DNA of 64,000 nucleotides from Bacillus pseudomycoides (lineage in GTDB: Bacteria; Bacillota; Bacilli; Bacillales; Bacillaceae_G). Below the pieces are notes generated by a model. It searched no databases and was not told where the DNA came from. It saw only the letters and a list, made by a program, of their open reading frames with translations. Positions 16,680 through 25,549 of the stretch are shown one piece after another (positions within the stretch are counted from its first letter, which is position 1; every line of letters starts with the position of its first letter). The stretch spans positions 137,012-201,011 of the forward strand of contig NZ_NUQE01000036.1 of NCBI RefSeq assembly GCF_002582035.1, read 5' to 3'. Made by a program: the position numbers and the translations under genes.

Positions 16680-17867
16680 TAAAATCCACGCTGTTATTAT
16701 GATCGCAACTCCTGCACAAATTCCAGCAACCATGGCGTAAAATTGCGCTAGTGTAACAATTCCATACACAAATAAAGCTGGCAAACATAAGTATCCCTGC
16801 ACTTTTTGTGAAAGCCATAGTTTTTTCCCTTCTGAACAATATAACTGTAAAAATAATTTTCCAGAGAACATTTTCCATATATCACTTGAATATCGAAATA
16901 TTGCAAATAACGCAAACGAAATAACGATTGCAGCGATCCACCACGGTGCAATCCAAATAGCATTTGCACTAATAAAAATGATACGAACGTAAAAACCACC
17001 TGCATCACCCGAACGAAAATATTCTTTTAAAAAAGATTCAATGATCCTAGAATCATTGCTATTTCCTATTAATATACGTTTAGAGCGTGGAAATAACCAT
17101 GGTTTCGCTGCATTTGTAGGTTTTTGTACTTGACCTCCAAATGTCATAATTTGCGTTGTCCATCTCATTTTTTCTCCTTTTTCTTTTTCAATTTCTTTAA
17201 AAAAGAAGCGATGGTAATGCATTTTTTCTTTTATTAAGAAAAAACTTATGATAAAAAGAAGCAAAAAGAAAAAAACTGTATAAAAAGACTGCTGTAATAT
17301 ATATCTACATGTCGTACCTACATATACAATCCCTAGAAAAAAGAGAGTAGTTTTAATAATCATCACTTGCCACTGTTTATGAAATCGAATATCAATATAA
17401 CGTTGTAGCAGTGAAAGTGTAAACCGAAAGCAAATCAAAAATACAAAACATAAAAAAGCTTGTACACCAGTTCCATGCAAACTTTTCAAAAAGATTGGTA
17501 GAAATAATATCATTATAAGTACACTTGTAAAACAAATACGGCAAAAAGAATAAATCATTCCATATTTCATCATTTGTCTTATATGGTTTGGAAATGGAAT
17601 GAGAAACAAACTATCTGCTTGTTCTAAAAATGAGCGTACACTTCTTGAAAATATCACGGCATAAAACACAAGAAATCCGGCAGAACAATATAATATATCT
17701 TCAGGTGTCAGTCCTTGCTTCCAAAGTGAAGCATAATAGATCCAGCTAAATACAAGTACTGGAACAATTAAGTATAATGCAATAGTCCAATCGACAACGG
17801 ATCGTACTGCCTTCCACTTTCGTTTAACCTCATGAAACAACCTTTTATAAAATAGTTTTCTAATCAT
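16605..17867 (-). CDS. ABC transporter permease, EcsB/YthQ-like
   Basis: 420 residues with about ten hydrophobic segments in two blocks (about 20-190 and 300-410) and a polar middle, as in EcsB-type exporter permeases. It pairs with the ATPase encoded just upstream: ATG 17867 overlaps the ATPase stop by 8 bases (ATGATTAG), so translation is coupled. Substrate unknown; Ecs systems affect secretion and membrane proteolysis. The last ~23 residues (from IPHKQEVRLSHQ onward) are encoded by bcr1 sequence, so the native C-terminus has been replaced. Confidence 0.82.
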   Translation of the reverse strand: MIRKLFYKRLFHEVKRKWKAVRSVVDWTIALYLIVPVLVFSWIYYASLWKQGLTPEDILYCSAGFLVFYAVIFSRSVRSFLEQADSLFLIPFPNHIRQMMKYGMIYSFCRICFTSVLIMILFLPIFLKSLHGTGVQAFLCFVFLICFRFTLSLLQRYIDIRFHKQWQVMIIKTTLFFLGIVYVGTTCRYILQQSFYTVFFFLLLFIISFFLIKEKMHYHRFFFKEIEKEKGEKMRWTTQIMTFGGQVQKPTNAAKPWLFPRSKRILIGNSNDSRIIESFLKEYFRSGDAGGFYVRIIFISANAIWIAPWWIAAIVISFALFAIFRYSSDIWKMFSGKLFLQLYCSEGKKLWLSQKVQGYLCLPALFVYGIVTLAQFYAMVAGICAGVAIIITAWILFIPHKQEVRLSHQDTKKAKKIGGI

Positions 17868-18570
17868 GTTGTTCCCGCCTTGCAATTACATCAAAGCAAT
17901 CTAACAATGTTCCTTCTGGTATGTTAGCAAGCAATTGAATATCACATAAATCTCCATTTGCAAATAATGTTCCTTCTGAAATTAATAAGAAACGCTCACA
18001 TATTCTTTCTGCTGTATCTAACACATGCGTGCACAGTAAAATACCCGCACCGCGTTCTTTTTCTTTATATAAAAAATTGAGAAAATCACGAATCGCTGTC
18101 GGATCTAATCCAATAAACGGTTCATCAATAATATAAAAATCCGGCTCTGTTAGAAATGCTAAAATAAGCATTGACTTTTGTTTCATTCCTTTTGAAAACT
18201 TTGATAGATATTCATGCTTATGCTTGTCCATCCGAAACGTACGCAACAATTCTTCTGCTTGTGTTTCCCAGCTTCCTGATTCAACCTCCCGAGCAGCCAT
18301 TAATAGTTCAATATGTTCCCATAATGTTAAGTAATCATAATACGTTGGATGTTCAGGTACATATGCATATGAGTTCTTTTTATCTCCAAACGAAACTTCC
18401 CCGTCCATATGCGCTAATAATCCAAGAATCGCTTTTATTGTTGTACTCTTTCCCGCTCCATTTGCACCAATTAAAGCAAATAGTTCACCTTGTTCAATTG
18501 AAAAGGCGATATTATGAATCGTTTGCTCTCCAACTTCATATCCAGCCGACTTTATGTTAACTTGCAGCAC
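17860..18570 (-). CDS. ABC transporter ATP-binding protein, EcsA/YthP-like
   Basis: 236 residues, a single nucleotide-binding domain. Walker A GANGAGKST (about 34-42), signature region LSKFSKGMKQK (F-S-K-G-M in place of L-S-G-G-Q, common in EcsA-like proteins), Walker B FYIIDEPFIGLD and the switch CTHVLDTAERICE. It energises the downstream permease as one operon. The start lies behind AGAGAGGGG. Direction of transport is inferred to be export from the Ecs resemblance. Confidence 0.9.
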   Translation of the reverse strand: MLQVNIKSAGYEVGEQTIHNIAFSIEQGELFALIGANGAGKSTTIKAILGLLAHMDGEVSFGDKKNSYAYVPEHPTYYDYLTLWEHIELLMAAREVESGSWETQAEELLRTFRMDKHKHEYLSKFSKGMKQKSMLILAFLTEPDFYIIDEPFIGLDPTAIRDFLNFLYKEKERGAGILLCTHVLDTAERICERFLLISEGTLFANGDLCDIQLLANIPEGTLLDCFDVIARREQHD

Positions 18571-18673
18571 ATGTACCCCTCTCTCTTCAGAAAATTACAA
18601 TAAATACCTATGAAAATAATAACATATTTTTCTATAAAAATACTTTTCAATCTGAAACACAGCAAAGATGCAA

Positions 18674-18828
18674 TTCATCCCGCATTAACGGGCAGTAAGC
18701 CCCCCATCTCAAGATGCAGAGAAAAGCGAAGAAGATAGGTCGGGAATAACTGCCCGTAAAAACCCGATTGGTGAGAGCTTTCCATCAGTGGGGGACGAAG
18801 CCTCCCACTGATAGAAGTTTCACTTTAT
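18674..18828 (+). repeat. bcr1 repeat, full length (155 bp)
   Basis: Runs from TTCATCCCGC to TTTCACTTTAT. Length, TTTAT-like ends and several internal stem arms (ACGGGCAGT/ACTGCCCGT, CATCAGTGGG/CCCACTGATAG) match what I recall of bcr1, a mobile repeat restricted to the B. cereus group. It fills most of a 368-bp gap between the ABC operon and a HAD gene; nothing else is seen there besides promoters. Confidence 0.85.
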
Positions 18829-18938
18829 GTGCAGGAAAACAATGTTGATAGTAGAATACTTTATATTTTGGGCTCAAAATAATGTTTTGTTATTTAACCT
18901 AAAACATTTCTAACAAACGACGAGAAAGGATATATAAT

Positions 18939-19484
18939 ATGGCAAATAAACGAAACATCGAGGCTATTTTCATCGACCGTGACGGTACAATCGGCGGCGA
19001 TACGACAATTCATTATCCTGGAGAATTTCAATTATTTTCATTTACTAAGATGACTCTAGATAAGCTAAAAGAACAAAATATACAATTATTTTCTTTTACA
19101 AACCAACCTGGTATTGCTAATGGTAAGGCAACAAAAGAAGACTTTATTGAAGAATTAGAAGCATTCGGTTTTGACGACATATATCTTTGTCCACACCGGC
19201 ACAGTGATGGCTGTACATGTCGTAAGCCTGGAAAAGGAATGCTTCTTCAAGCAGCTAAAAAACATCATCTTGATTTAACAAAATGTGTTGTAATCGGTGA
19301 TCGCTGGAGTGATATTGTTGCAGGCGTAAAAGTCGGTGCAACAACGATTTTAGTACAAACAGGTGCCGGATACGATGCACTGCATACATACCGTCATAAA
19401 TGGGCTAATATGGAGGCTGATTATATTGCAGAAAATTTAGAGGATGCTGTCTCATGGCTATTTACACAGCGTACATTAACATGA
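18939..19484 (+). CDS. HAD-IIIA family phosphatase (histidinol/heptose-bisphosphatase-like)
   Basis: 181 residues. Motif I FIDRDGTIGG (about 11-20) with two catalytic Asp, motif II SFTNQPG, motif IV VVIGDRWSDIVAG, and the zinc loop CPHRHSDGCTCRKPG with the Cys/His ligands of the GmhB/HisB-N branch. It is therefore probably a sugar or amino-alcohol phosphate phosphatase. No heptose or histidine genes are adjacent. AAAGGATATATAAT precedes the ATG. Single gene with its own terminator. Confidence 0.87.
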   Translation: MANKRNIEAIFIDRDGTIGGDTTIHYPGEFQLFSFTKMTLDKLKEQNIQLFSFTNQPGIANGKATKEDFIEELEAFGFDDIYLCPHRHSDGCTCRKPGKGMLLQAAKKHHLDLTKCVVIGDRWSDIVAGVKVGATTILVQTGAGYDALHTYRHKWANMEADYIAENLEDAVSWLFTQRTLT

Positions 19485-19519
19485 AAACAGCAATGCTATG
19501 TAAAATAGCATTGCTGTTT
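19485..19519 (+). terminator. Terminator of the HAD-IIIA gene
   Basis: AAACAGCAATGCTA/TAGCATTGCTGTTT perfect 14-bp stem starting right after the stop codon; the T-run is short. Confidence 0.85.
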
Positions 19520-19661
19520 GATTACTCCATTCGTTCTTGCATACCTCAACGATGAAAATACTAAAACTATTTATCTATGAAAAGCTTGTCCCTACATATT
19601 CATATACTATGAAACTGAATCCCAATATGATTGGATATATATCACTAGTTGTATATCGATT

Positions 19662-20102
19662 TTATAAATTTAATTCATAATGAAAATAGCGATCATCTCT
19701 TATATAACCGTTCCCTACATATAAATGCTGTGCTGTTGCATTATCTACTTCCGTTTGAAGCTTTAATCCTTTTGCACCTGTCTCCACTGCAAATTGCTTC
19801 GCCTTTGCTAACAATTCTTTCCCTACTCCAATTCCTCTTACTTCCTTTCGCACAAATAAATCATTTAAAATCCACAACTCTTTCATCGAAATAGACGAAA
19901 AAGAAGGATATAACTGCGTAAATCCAACGTATTTTCCATCTTCTACTGCCACAAAGATAACAGATTCTTTTCGCTCTATACGTTCACGTAAAAATTGTTC
20001 TGCTTCTTCTATATTAGAATCTTGTCTATAAAACATACGATATTCATTAAATAGTGTTGCTACTCCTTGTAAGTCTTCCATAGATGCTTGATATATTTTC
20101 AC
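19662..20102 (-). CDS. GNAT family N-acetyltransferase
   Basis: 146 residues. The acetyl-CoA motif A is visible as LFVRKEVRGIGVGKELLAKAKQFA (R-x-x-G-I-G), followed by the motif B pair ATAQHLYVGNGYIRDDRYFHYEL. The GTG start at 20102 overlaps the trmO stop as GTGA, so the two genes are translationally coupled. Substrate unknown. Coupling to a tRNA modification gene may be only positional. Confidence 0.86.
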   Translation of the reverse strand: MKIYQASMEDLQGVATLFNEYRMFYRQDSNIEEAEQFLRERIERKESVIFVAVEDGKYVGFTQLYPSFSSISMKELWILNDLFVRKEVRGIGVGKELLAKAKQFAVETGAKGLKLQTEVDNATAQHLYVGNGYIRDDRYFHYELNL

Positions 20103-20572
20103 TTCTCTTCGCTTCCTTTCCAATAGTTCTTCATTAAATCCGTTGCCCAATCTGGCTGCTTGATTTCTTCTCTTGGTAAAAACTCTTTCATAACTGGCTT
20201 CATATCTAAAATAGGGGTACCATCAATCGCATCTAACCCTTGCACAACTAATTTCTTTCCTTCTCTACATACTACTTTTACAATCGTAGCACCTAATTTA
20301 TTTGGACGATTTTTCCCCCGCTGTGCAAAAATACCGATTTTCGGATACTGTTCATTATTACGAGGGTGTCTTGCCGTATACTGAATGTTGGCTTCTGTCA
20401 CTCTATCAAAATAAAAAATAACTTCAATATGTGAAAATTGTTCAATCCCTTGTAAACTTTCTTCTGTATACGGATCTATCAATTCAATAATAGATTCTAT
20501 TTCGCCCCACAAATCATCTTCTACATTCATTCGTTCATTATGTACAAAAGCAATCGGTTGTAACGAAAACAT
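20099..20572 (-). CDS. trmO: tRNA (N6-threonylcarbamoyladenosine(37)-N6)-methyltransferase TrmO
   Basis: 157 residues of the TsaA/YaeB/VirR family, which uses S-adenosylmethionine to methylate t6A37 of threonine tRNAs. Seen: QPIAFVHNER at the start, the FSHIEVIFYFDR block, TARHPRNNEQYPKIGIFAQRGKNRPNKLGATIVKV and GLDAIDGTPILDMKP, all diagnostic. ATG 20572 has AAAGGGGGGAT upstream; the ORF extends eight codons further. First gene of a two-gene unit with the GNAT gene. Confidence 0.92.
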   Translation of the reverse strand: MFSLQPIAFVHNERMNVEDDLWGEIESIIELIDPYTEESLQGIEQFSHIEVIFYFDRVTEANIQYTARHPRNNEQYPKIGIFAQRGKNRPNKLGATIVKVVCREGKKLVVQGLDAIDGTPILDMKPVMKEFLPREEIKQPDWATDLMKNYWKGSEEK

Positions 20573-20667
20573 CGTATCCCCCCTTTTTGTAACCACTTAC
20601 ATTATAATATATTTTCTGAATACTTTCCATGAATAATACATTAGTTTACATAATAATATTATGTAAA

Positions 20668-20705
20668 GAAAAAAAGAGAAAGCACATAACTCCCTCTTCT
20701 TTCTG
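20668..20705 (-). terminator. Weak terminator after the GntP permease
   Basis: AGAAAGAAGAGGGAG pairs imperfectly with CTTTCTCTTTTTTTCT on the minus strand, followed by T-rich sequence. Confidence 0.45.
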
Positions 20706-20709
20706 AAAA

Positions 20710-22149
20710 TTATACAAGACCTGTTAAGCTATACGTGCCAATTACAACAAATACCGCAACAGTTTTAATAATAGTAAGTGCAAAAATATCACGATACGAT
20801 TGTTTATGAGTTAATCCCGTTACTGCAAGTAATGTAATAACAGCCCCATTATGCGGTAATGTATCCATCCCTCCTGATGCCATCGCAATAACGCGATGCA
20901 TAACTTCTAATGGAATATTATATTGATCTGCAGCCGCAATATATTTATCAGACATTGCACTTAATGCAATTCCCATTCCCCCAGAAGCCGATCCTGTTAT
21001 ACCCGCAAGCACATTTGTCGTAACTGCCCCATTAACAAGCGGATTCGTAAAAGTTGTTGAAATACTATCACGAATTACTCCAAATCCTGGGAGCGCTGCA
21101 ATTACGCCACCAAATCCATACTCTGCACCTGTATTCATTGCCGCTAGTAATGCTCCGCCAATACTTGCGTTTAATCCAGTTTGAAAATCTACAAATACAC
21201 GCTTCCAATTTAAAAGAATTGTGGTTACAATGCCAATTACAAGTGCTAATTCTACTGACCACACCCCAAGTACTCCAGACAGTTCTACTTTCCCAAAACT
21301 TTTTAAACCAATGGATGCAAAATCAAAACCATTTGGATACCATTTTGGAATAGCAATTGTAAAAAATTTGTTCATCACACCTACTAAAATAAGCGGAACG
21401 AAGGCTAGCACTTGACGAAGTGGTGTAATATTAACCGTTTGGATTGACGATTTTACGTTCTGTTCTGCTTCGATAGATGCTGCCATTTCAGCATGTCCAT
21501 CTTTAAATCCATAATACCCTTCGCCTTTCGCTTTTGCTTTACGACGGCGTCTTTCTAAATACACCATACCGACTATGAAAACAAAAATAGCTCCCGTAAT
21601 TCCTAATAATGGGCCAGCATAAATATCTGTCTTGAAAAAGGTTGTCGGAATAACATTTTGAATTTGCGGTGTTCCTGGAAGTGCATCCATTGTAAAGGTA
21701 AGAACCCCAAGCGCAATTGTACCAGGAATCAGACGTTTAGGAATATTTGCCTCACGAAACAAGTTATCTGCAAACGGAAATATAGCAAATGCCACAACAA
21801 ATACACTGACACCACTATATGTTAAAATAGCTCCCATTAATACAATTGCAAGTATCGTTCGTTTCACACCAACAATTTGAATAATTGTTTTTGCAATAGA
21901 CTCTGCGATTCCCGACATCTCGACTACTTTTCCGAAAATCGCGCCAAGTAAAAATACAGGGAAATATAATTTAATGAAACCTACCATTTTTTCCATAAAA
22001 ATATTTGAGAAAAAGGGCAAAACGTAAGTCGGCTCCGTTAATAAAACAGCAAACAGGGCACAAATAGGCGCAAATAAAATGACAGAAAATCCGCGATATG
22101 CCACAAACATCAGCATACTTAATGCTAATAAAATAATTACTAATTCCAT
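20710..22149 (-). CDS. GntP family permease (gluconate/hydroxyacid:H+ symporter type)
   Basis: 479 residues, about 12 membrane segments, GntP/CitMHS superfamily. Conserved stretches TFTMDALPGTPQIQNVIPTTFF and ASGGMGIALSAMSDKY plus GGMDTLPHNGAVITLLAVTGL are seen. Transports small organic acids. AGGAGGAGCAT precedes ATG 22149. It follows an iron-dependent alcohol dehydrogenase by 74 bp with no terminator, so the pair probably imports and oxidises or reduces one hydroxy acid. Gluconate itself is unlikely, since no gluconokinase is present. Confidence 0.87.
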   Translation of the reverse strand: MELVIILLALSMLMFVAYRGFSVILFAPICALFAVLLTEPTYVLPFFSNIFMEKMVGFIKLYFPVFLLGAIFGKVVEMSGIAESIAKTIIQIVGVKRTILAIVLMGAILTYSGVSVFVVAFAIFPFADNLFREANIPKRLIPGTIALGVLTFTMDALPGTPQIQNVIPTTFFKTDIYAGPLLGITGAIFVFIVGMVYLERRRRKAKAKGEGYYGFKDGHAEMAASIEAEQNVKSSIQTVNITPLRQVLAFVPLILVGVMNKFFTIAIPKWYPNGFDFASIGLKSFGKVELSGVLGVWSVELALVIGIVTTILLNWKRVFVDFQTGLNASIGGALLAAMNTGAEYGFGGVIAALPGFGVIRDSISTTFTNPLVNGAVTTNVLAGITGSASGGMGIALSAMSDKYIAAADQYNIPLEVMHRVIAMASGGMDTLPHNGAVITLLAVTGLTHKQSYRDIFALTIIKTVAVFVVIGTYSLTGLV

Positions 22150-22223
22150 ATGCTCCTCCTTTCCAATTTCCAAGGAAATATTTATAGAATTTTCGGTTTA
22201 TTTAAGGTGGATTAATTTTATTC

Positions 22224-23420
22224 TTATACAATTTCTTCGCGATCTACAAAGCTATAATCATAGCAAATTCGATATAATTCCATCACTTCTTCATAAGAAG
22301 GAATACGAGGATTGTTACTTGGACTCCCACTTGCAAGCGCATCCTTCGCCATTTTTGCTATAGCTATTTCAAATTCATCCTTATGTATTCCATACTCTCT
22401 CATATTTGGAATACATAAATCCGTACAAAGATGCTTTATTTCATTAACAGTAAGATTTGCAAACCCTTCGTCTGATAACGCTTTCAAATCTGGTCTGATA
22501 GTATGTCCAATATCTGAAAAACGTTTCATCGTATAATCTTGCGTAAACTCTAATACCGCTGGAAGGAGCATCGCATTTGAGAGACCATGAGGAACATGAA
22601 ACATTGCTCCAATAGGACGAGACATTCCATGAACTAATGTTACAGAGGCATTTGTAAAAGCAATTCCTGCTTGCATTGAAGCAAGCATCATTTGCTCTCT
22701 AGCCTCTATATTTTGTCCATCTTCATAAGCAATACGAAGGTATTTCATAATCTTTTCAATTGCTGAAAGTGCAAATATATCCGTAAGAGGTTGTGAGAGT
22801 CGCGAAATATATGCCTCTATCGCATGACATAACGCATCTATTCCTGTTGCAGCTGTTACATGTGGTGGAGTAGACACCGTTAATAATGGGTCCACAATAG
22901 CTACTTGAGGTATAAAACTTGGGTGCTTAATCATCATTTTTACATCTGTACTTGTATTTGTAATAACAGTCGCACTCGTAACTTCAGATCCTGTACCAGC
23001 AGTCGTTGGAATAGCAATAAGAGCTAGAGGGACTTTTGTTATCGGATATTGATTACCAACGTATTCTCCAATATCCCCTCCGTTTGTTGCGATAACAGCA
23101 ACGGCCTTTGCAACATCAATACAACTTCCTCCGCCAAGTCCTATAACAAGATCGCATTCATTTTCTTTACAAGTAGCTAACGCTTTTACTACGTGCTCAT
23201 CTGTCGGCTCAGTATTCACACCAACAAAAGTCACAACTTCTATTTTTTGTGATGCTAACGTTTTCCTACACCTTTCTACATAACCAAGCTCATTCATAAT
23301 AGAATCGCTTATTATGAATGCTTTCTTGCCATACTGAATCGCTTTTTCTCCTAGTTTTTCTAACGCATTTGTTCCATATAAGACTGTCTCAGGCACTCGA
23401 AATTCTGAAACTCCTTGCAA
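22224..23420 (-). CDS. Iron-containing alcohol dehydrogenase
   Basis: 398 residues of group III alcohol dehydrogenases. GLGGGSCIDVAKAVAV (about 94-109) and TTAGTGSEVTSATVIT bind NAD; metal ligands are the Asp of IVDPLLT, His in GIDALCHAIEAYIS, His of LVHGMSRPIGAMFHVPHGLSNA and the later His. Oxidises or reduces an alcohol/hydroxy acid with NAD(P). The start is a TTG at 23420 behind GGAGGGG. Upstream of the GntP permease in one unit. Substrate unknown (4-hydroxybutyrate- or lactaldehyde-type enzymes are relatives). Confidence 0.9.
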   Translation of the reverse strand: MQGVSEFRVPETVLYGTNALEKLGEKAIQYGKKAFIISDSIMNELGYVERCRKTLASQKIEVVTFVGVNTEPTDEHVVKALATCKENECDLVIGLGGGSCIDVAKAVAVIATNGGDIGEYVGNQYPITKVPLALIAIPTTAGTGSEVTSATVITNTSTDVKMMIKHPSFIPQVAIVDPLLTVSTPPHVTAATGIDALCHAIEAYISRLSQPLTDIFALSAIEKIMKYLRIAYEDGQNIEAREQMMLASMQAGIAFTNASVTLVHGMSRPIGAMFHVPHGLSNAMLLPAVLEFTQDYTMKRFSDIGHTIRPDLKALSDEGFANLTVNEIKHLCTDLCIPNMREYGIHKDEFEIAIAKMAKDALASGSPSNNPRIPSYEEVMELYRICYDYSFVDREEIV

Positions 23421-23561
23421 ATATACCCCTCCTTCTTTTTTTATCCCTATACTAAAAATAACAGTTTACATAACAAGCTACTTTTACAATTCCACTTCGC
23501 AACTAAAATTCCTCTTTCCAATGCCAAATATAGTCATTTTTCACAACATCCATATACAAAA

Positions 23562-23587
23562 AAAGACAAGGTGACGACCTTGTCTTT
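23562..23587 (-). terminator. Terminator of the HAD gene at 23759-24415
   Basis: AAAGACAAGG/CCTTGTCTTT stem with a T-run on the minus strand. It lies beyond a bcr1 copy that separates it from the gene it closes. Confidence 0.85.
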
Positions 23588-23597
23588 CCAAACAAAT

Positions 23598-23751
23598 CTT
23601 ATCCCGCATTATCGGACAGTAAGCCCCACCTCAAGATTCAAAGAAAAGCGAAGAAGATAGGTGGGGGATAACTGTCCGTAAAAGCCCGATTGGTGAGAGC
23701 TTTCACATCAGTGAGGGATAAATCCCCCCACTGATGGAAGTTTCACTTTAT
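23598..23751 (+). repeat. bcr1 repeat, near full length (154 bp), between a HAD gene and its terminator
   Basis: CTTATCCCGC to TTTCACTTTAT, well conserved. Ends seven bases before the HAD stop codon. Confidence 0.85.
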
Positions 23752-23758
23752 CAATCTA

Positions 23759-24415
23759 TTACTTTTCTAACACATAATGAAACTTCTTTATATGTTCTAC
23801 ATCTTCAATAATATGAGTAGCTCCCGCTGCCACTAATTCTTCTTTACTACCATATCCATACATTACTCCGATAGAATCAATTCCAATTTGCTGTGCTCCA
23901 ATTATATCGTGCTCTCGATCGCCTACCATAACCACATGTTCTTTCTCTAAATCATGATATGTATGTAAAATATGCTGAATGATGTCTGTTTTTGCAATAC
24001 GCGTTCCATCTAAATTGCTACCGACAATCTCTTCAAAATAATGCACCAGCTGAAAGTGTTCCAAAATTTGTTTTGCAAATATAGTTGGTTTAGACGTTGC
24101 AACAAATAAACGCTTCCTTGCATTCTTTAAATCTTGTAATACACCGGGAATATGTTCGTATACATGATTCTCAAACATTCCCTTAGCTTGAAAATATTCA
24201 CGATAATACGTCACTGCTTCTGCCACTTGTTTTTCATTCATTCTATATATAATAGCAAACGAATGTTGAATTGGCGGGCCGATAAAAGATAGTAACTTTT
24301 TATCATCTTGCTCATCTATCCCTATTTTTCGAAGTGCATATATAACCGAATTCACAATCCCCTCTTTCGGATCTGTTAAAGTTCCATCTAGATCAAATAA
24401 AAAAGTTGTATACAT
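23759..24415 (-). CDS. HAD hydrolase, phosphoglycolate-phosphatase-like (subfamily IA)
   Basis: 218 residues. Motif I FLFDLDGTLTDPK (5-17), motif II VATSKP, motif III region K-x-D-I-I, motif IV MVGDREHDIIGA. The helical cap contains GPPIQHSFA. Close to the Gph/PpaX type, but the substrate cannot be fixed. A single gene; its 3' untranslated region is interrupted by bcr1. Confidence 0.88.
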   Translation of the reverse strand: MYTTFLFDLDGTLTDPKEGIVNSVIYALRKIGIDEQDDKKLLSFIGPPIQHSFAIIYRMNEKQVAEAVTYYREYFQAKGMFENHVYEHIPGVLQDLKNARKRLFVATSKPTIFAKQILEHFQLVHYFEEIVGSNLDGTRIAKTDIIQHILHTYHDLEKEHVVMVGDREHDIIGAQQIGIDSIGVMYGYGSKEELVAAGATHIIEDVEHIKKFHYVLEK

Positions 24416-24638
24416 ATATTCCCCTCCGCTCGGTTACAATAATATGTTTTCATCCCTATCTCCCTTATCATCCTAGCCATAATCTTCACTATTTTACAAA
24501 ATAATTATTAAAATGTAAATATTCCGTCAATGAATACCCCACAAACCACCATCAAACAAAAAAATCAAGATGTACAAACCCCTTCTCATCATGTATGATT
24601 AGATTTATTTTCCAATTTGTAATAGATGGTGAATACAT

Positions 24639-25436
24639 ATGACGACAAAATTAATTTTCATAGTAGTTTTTACAATTATCATTCATGCAGTAGAAACAAG
24701 TTCTTATAGCATCCGACTTGCAGGTATTCGTTTAAAAAAGATCGCTGTTTCATTATCTGTAGTTGGAATTGTATTACTTGTCGCAAGAACTTCTAACTTA
24801 CTACAAGCCTTTTTGCTTGGCGGCATCGTCGATCAAGCAAAGCTAGACGCTTCTATTGATTTAGAGAGAACTATTCGTCTTATTTTATTAGCTGCATCTA
24901 TCGGTACATTACTAGCAATCTTTTTATATCCGACTCTTACAAAACTATTTGGCTATGTGATTCAAAACTTTGAAACAGACGGTTCTTTCATTCGTCTGAT
25001 GAAAACAAATAACATTCAAAAACTAAAGTACACAAAAAAGTATGTCCGTTTTCCAAAATTTGAAATGATTCACCGGATGCGGATTGGAGGTATTCCAAAA
25101 CGTATTATGCTCATTAATATGTTCGCTACCGCTATTTATACAGCAGGTGTTCTTTCTGCTTTATACGCTTCTTTTTTAAATCCAGCTTATGCAACAAATG
25201 CAAGTACGGCTTCTGGTCTCGTTAACGGATTTGCAACAATCTTACTAACTGTACTATTAGACCCAAGAATTGCTCTATTAACTGAGCGATCTCTTCAAAA
25301 GGAGAACGGAGCAGAAACAATGGGAAAAATGTATGGATGGCTGATGATTTCCAGGTTTTTAGGAACATTACTTGCCCAAGTACTTTTTGTACCAGGTGCT
25401 CATTGGATATTGTGGATTATTTCGATTACGAATTGA
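24639..25436 (+). CDS. amj: Lipid II flippase Amj (YdaH family)
   Basis: Alternative flippase that moves lipid II across the membrane when MurJ is absent or blocked. 265 residues, six to seven membrane helices, with the family signatures FTIIIHAVETSSYSIRLAGIR at the N-terminus, ARTSNLLQAFLLGGIVD and ATAIYTAGVLSALYASFLNP. Length equals B. subtilis Amj (~269). In B. subtilis it is induced by sigma-M; I did not find a clear sigma-M promoter here. Monocistronic. Confidence 0.9.
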   Translation: MTTKLIFIVVFTIIIHAVETSSYSIRLAGIRLKKIAVSLSVVGIVLLVARTSNLLQAFLLGGIVDQAKLDASIDLERTIRLILLAASIGTLLAIFLYPTLTKLFGYVIQNFETDGSFIRLMKTNNIQKLKYTKKYVRFPKFEMIHRMRIGGIPKRIMLINMFATAIYTAGVLSALYASFLNPAYATNASTASGLVNGFATILLTVLLDPRIALLTERSLQKENGAETMGKMYGWLMISRFLGTLLAQVLFVPGAHWILWIISITN

Positions 25437-25447
25437 AAATAACGTGG

Positions 25448-25498
25448 TAAACTGAACTTTCATCGGTGGGGATCTTACTGCCTTTAATGTGGAATTAA
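25448..25498 (-). repeat. Small bcr1-type remnant
   Basis: CTTTCATCGGTGGGGATCTTACTGCC with a decayed right end, about 50 bp, just after amj. Confidence 0.5.
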
Positions 25499-25512
25499 AA
25501 AATACACATAAC

Positions 25513-25541
25513 AAATCCCCGGTACGCTAACCGGGGATTAT
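25513..25541. terminator. Bidirectional terminator between amj and aspS2
   Basis: AATCCCCGGT/ACCGGGGATT stem with a 6-base loop. Confidence 0.9.
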
Positions 25542-25549
25542 TTCATATA

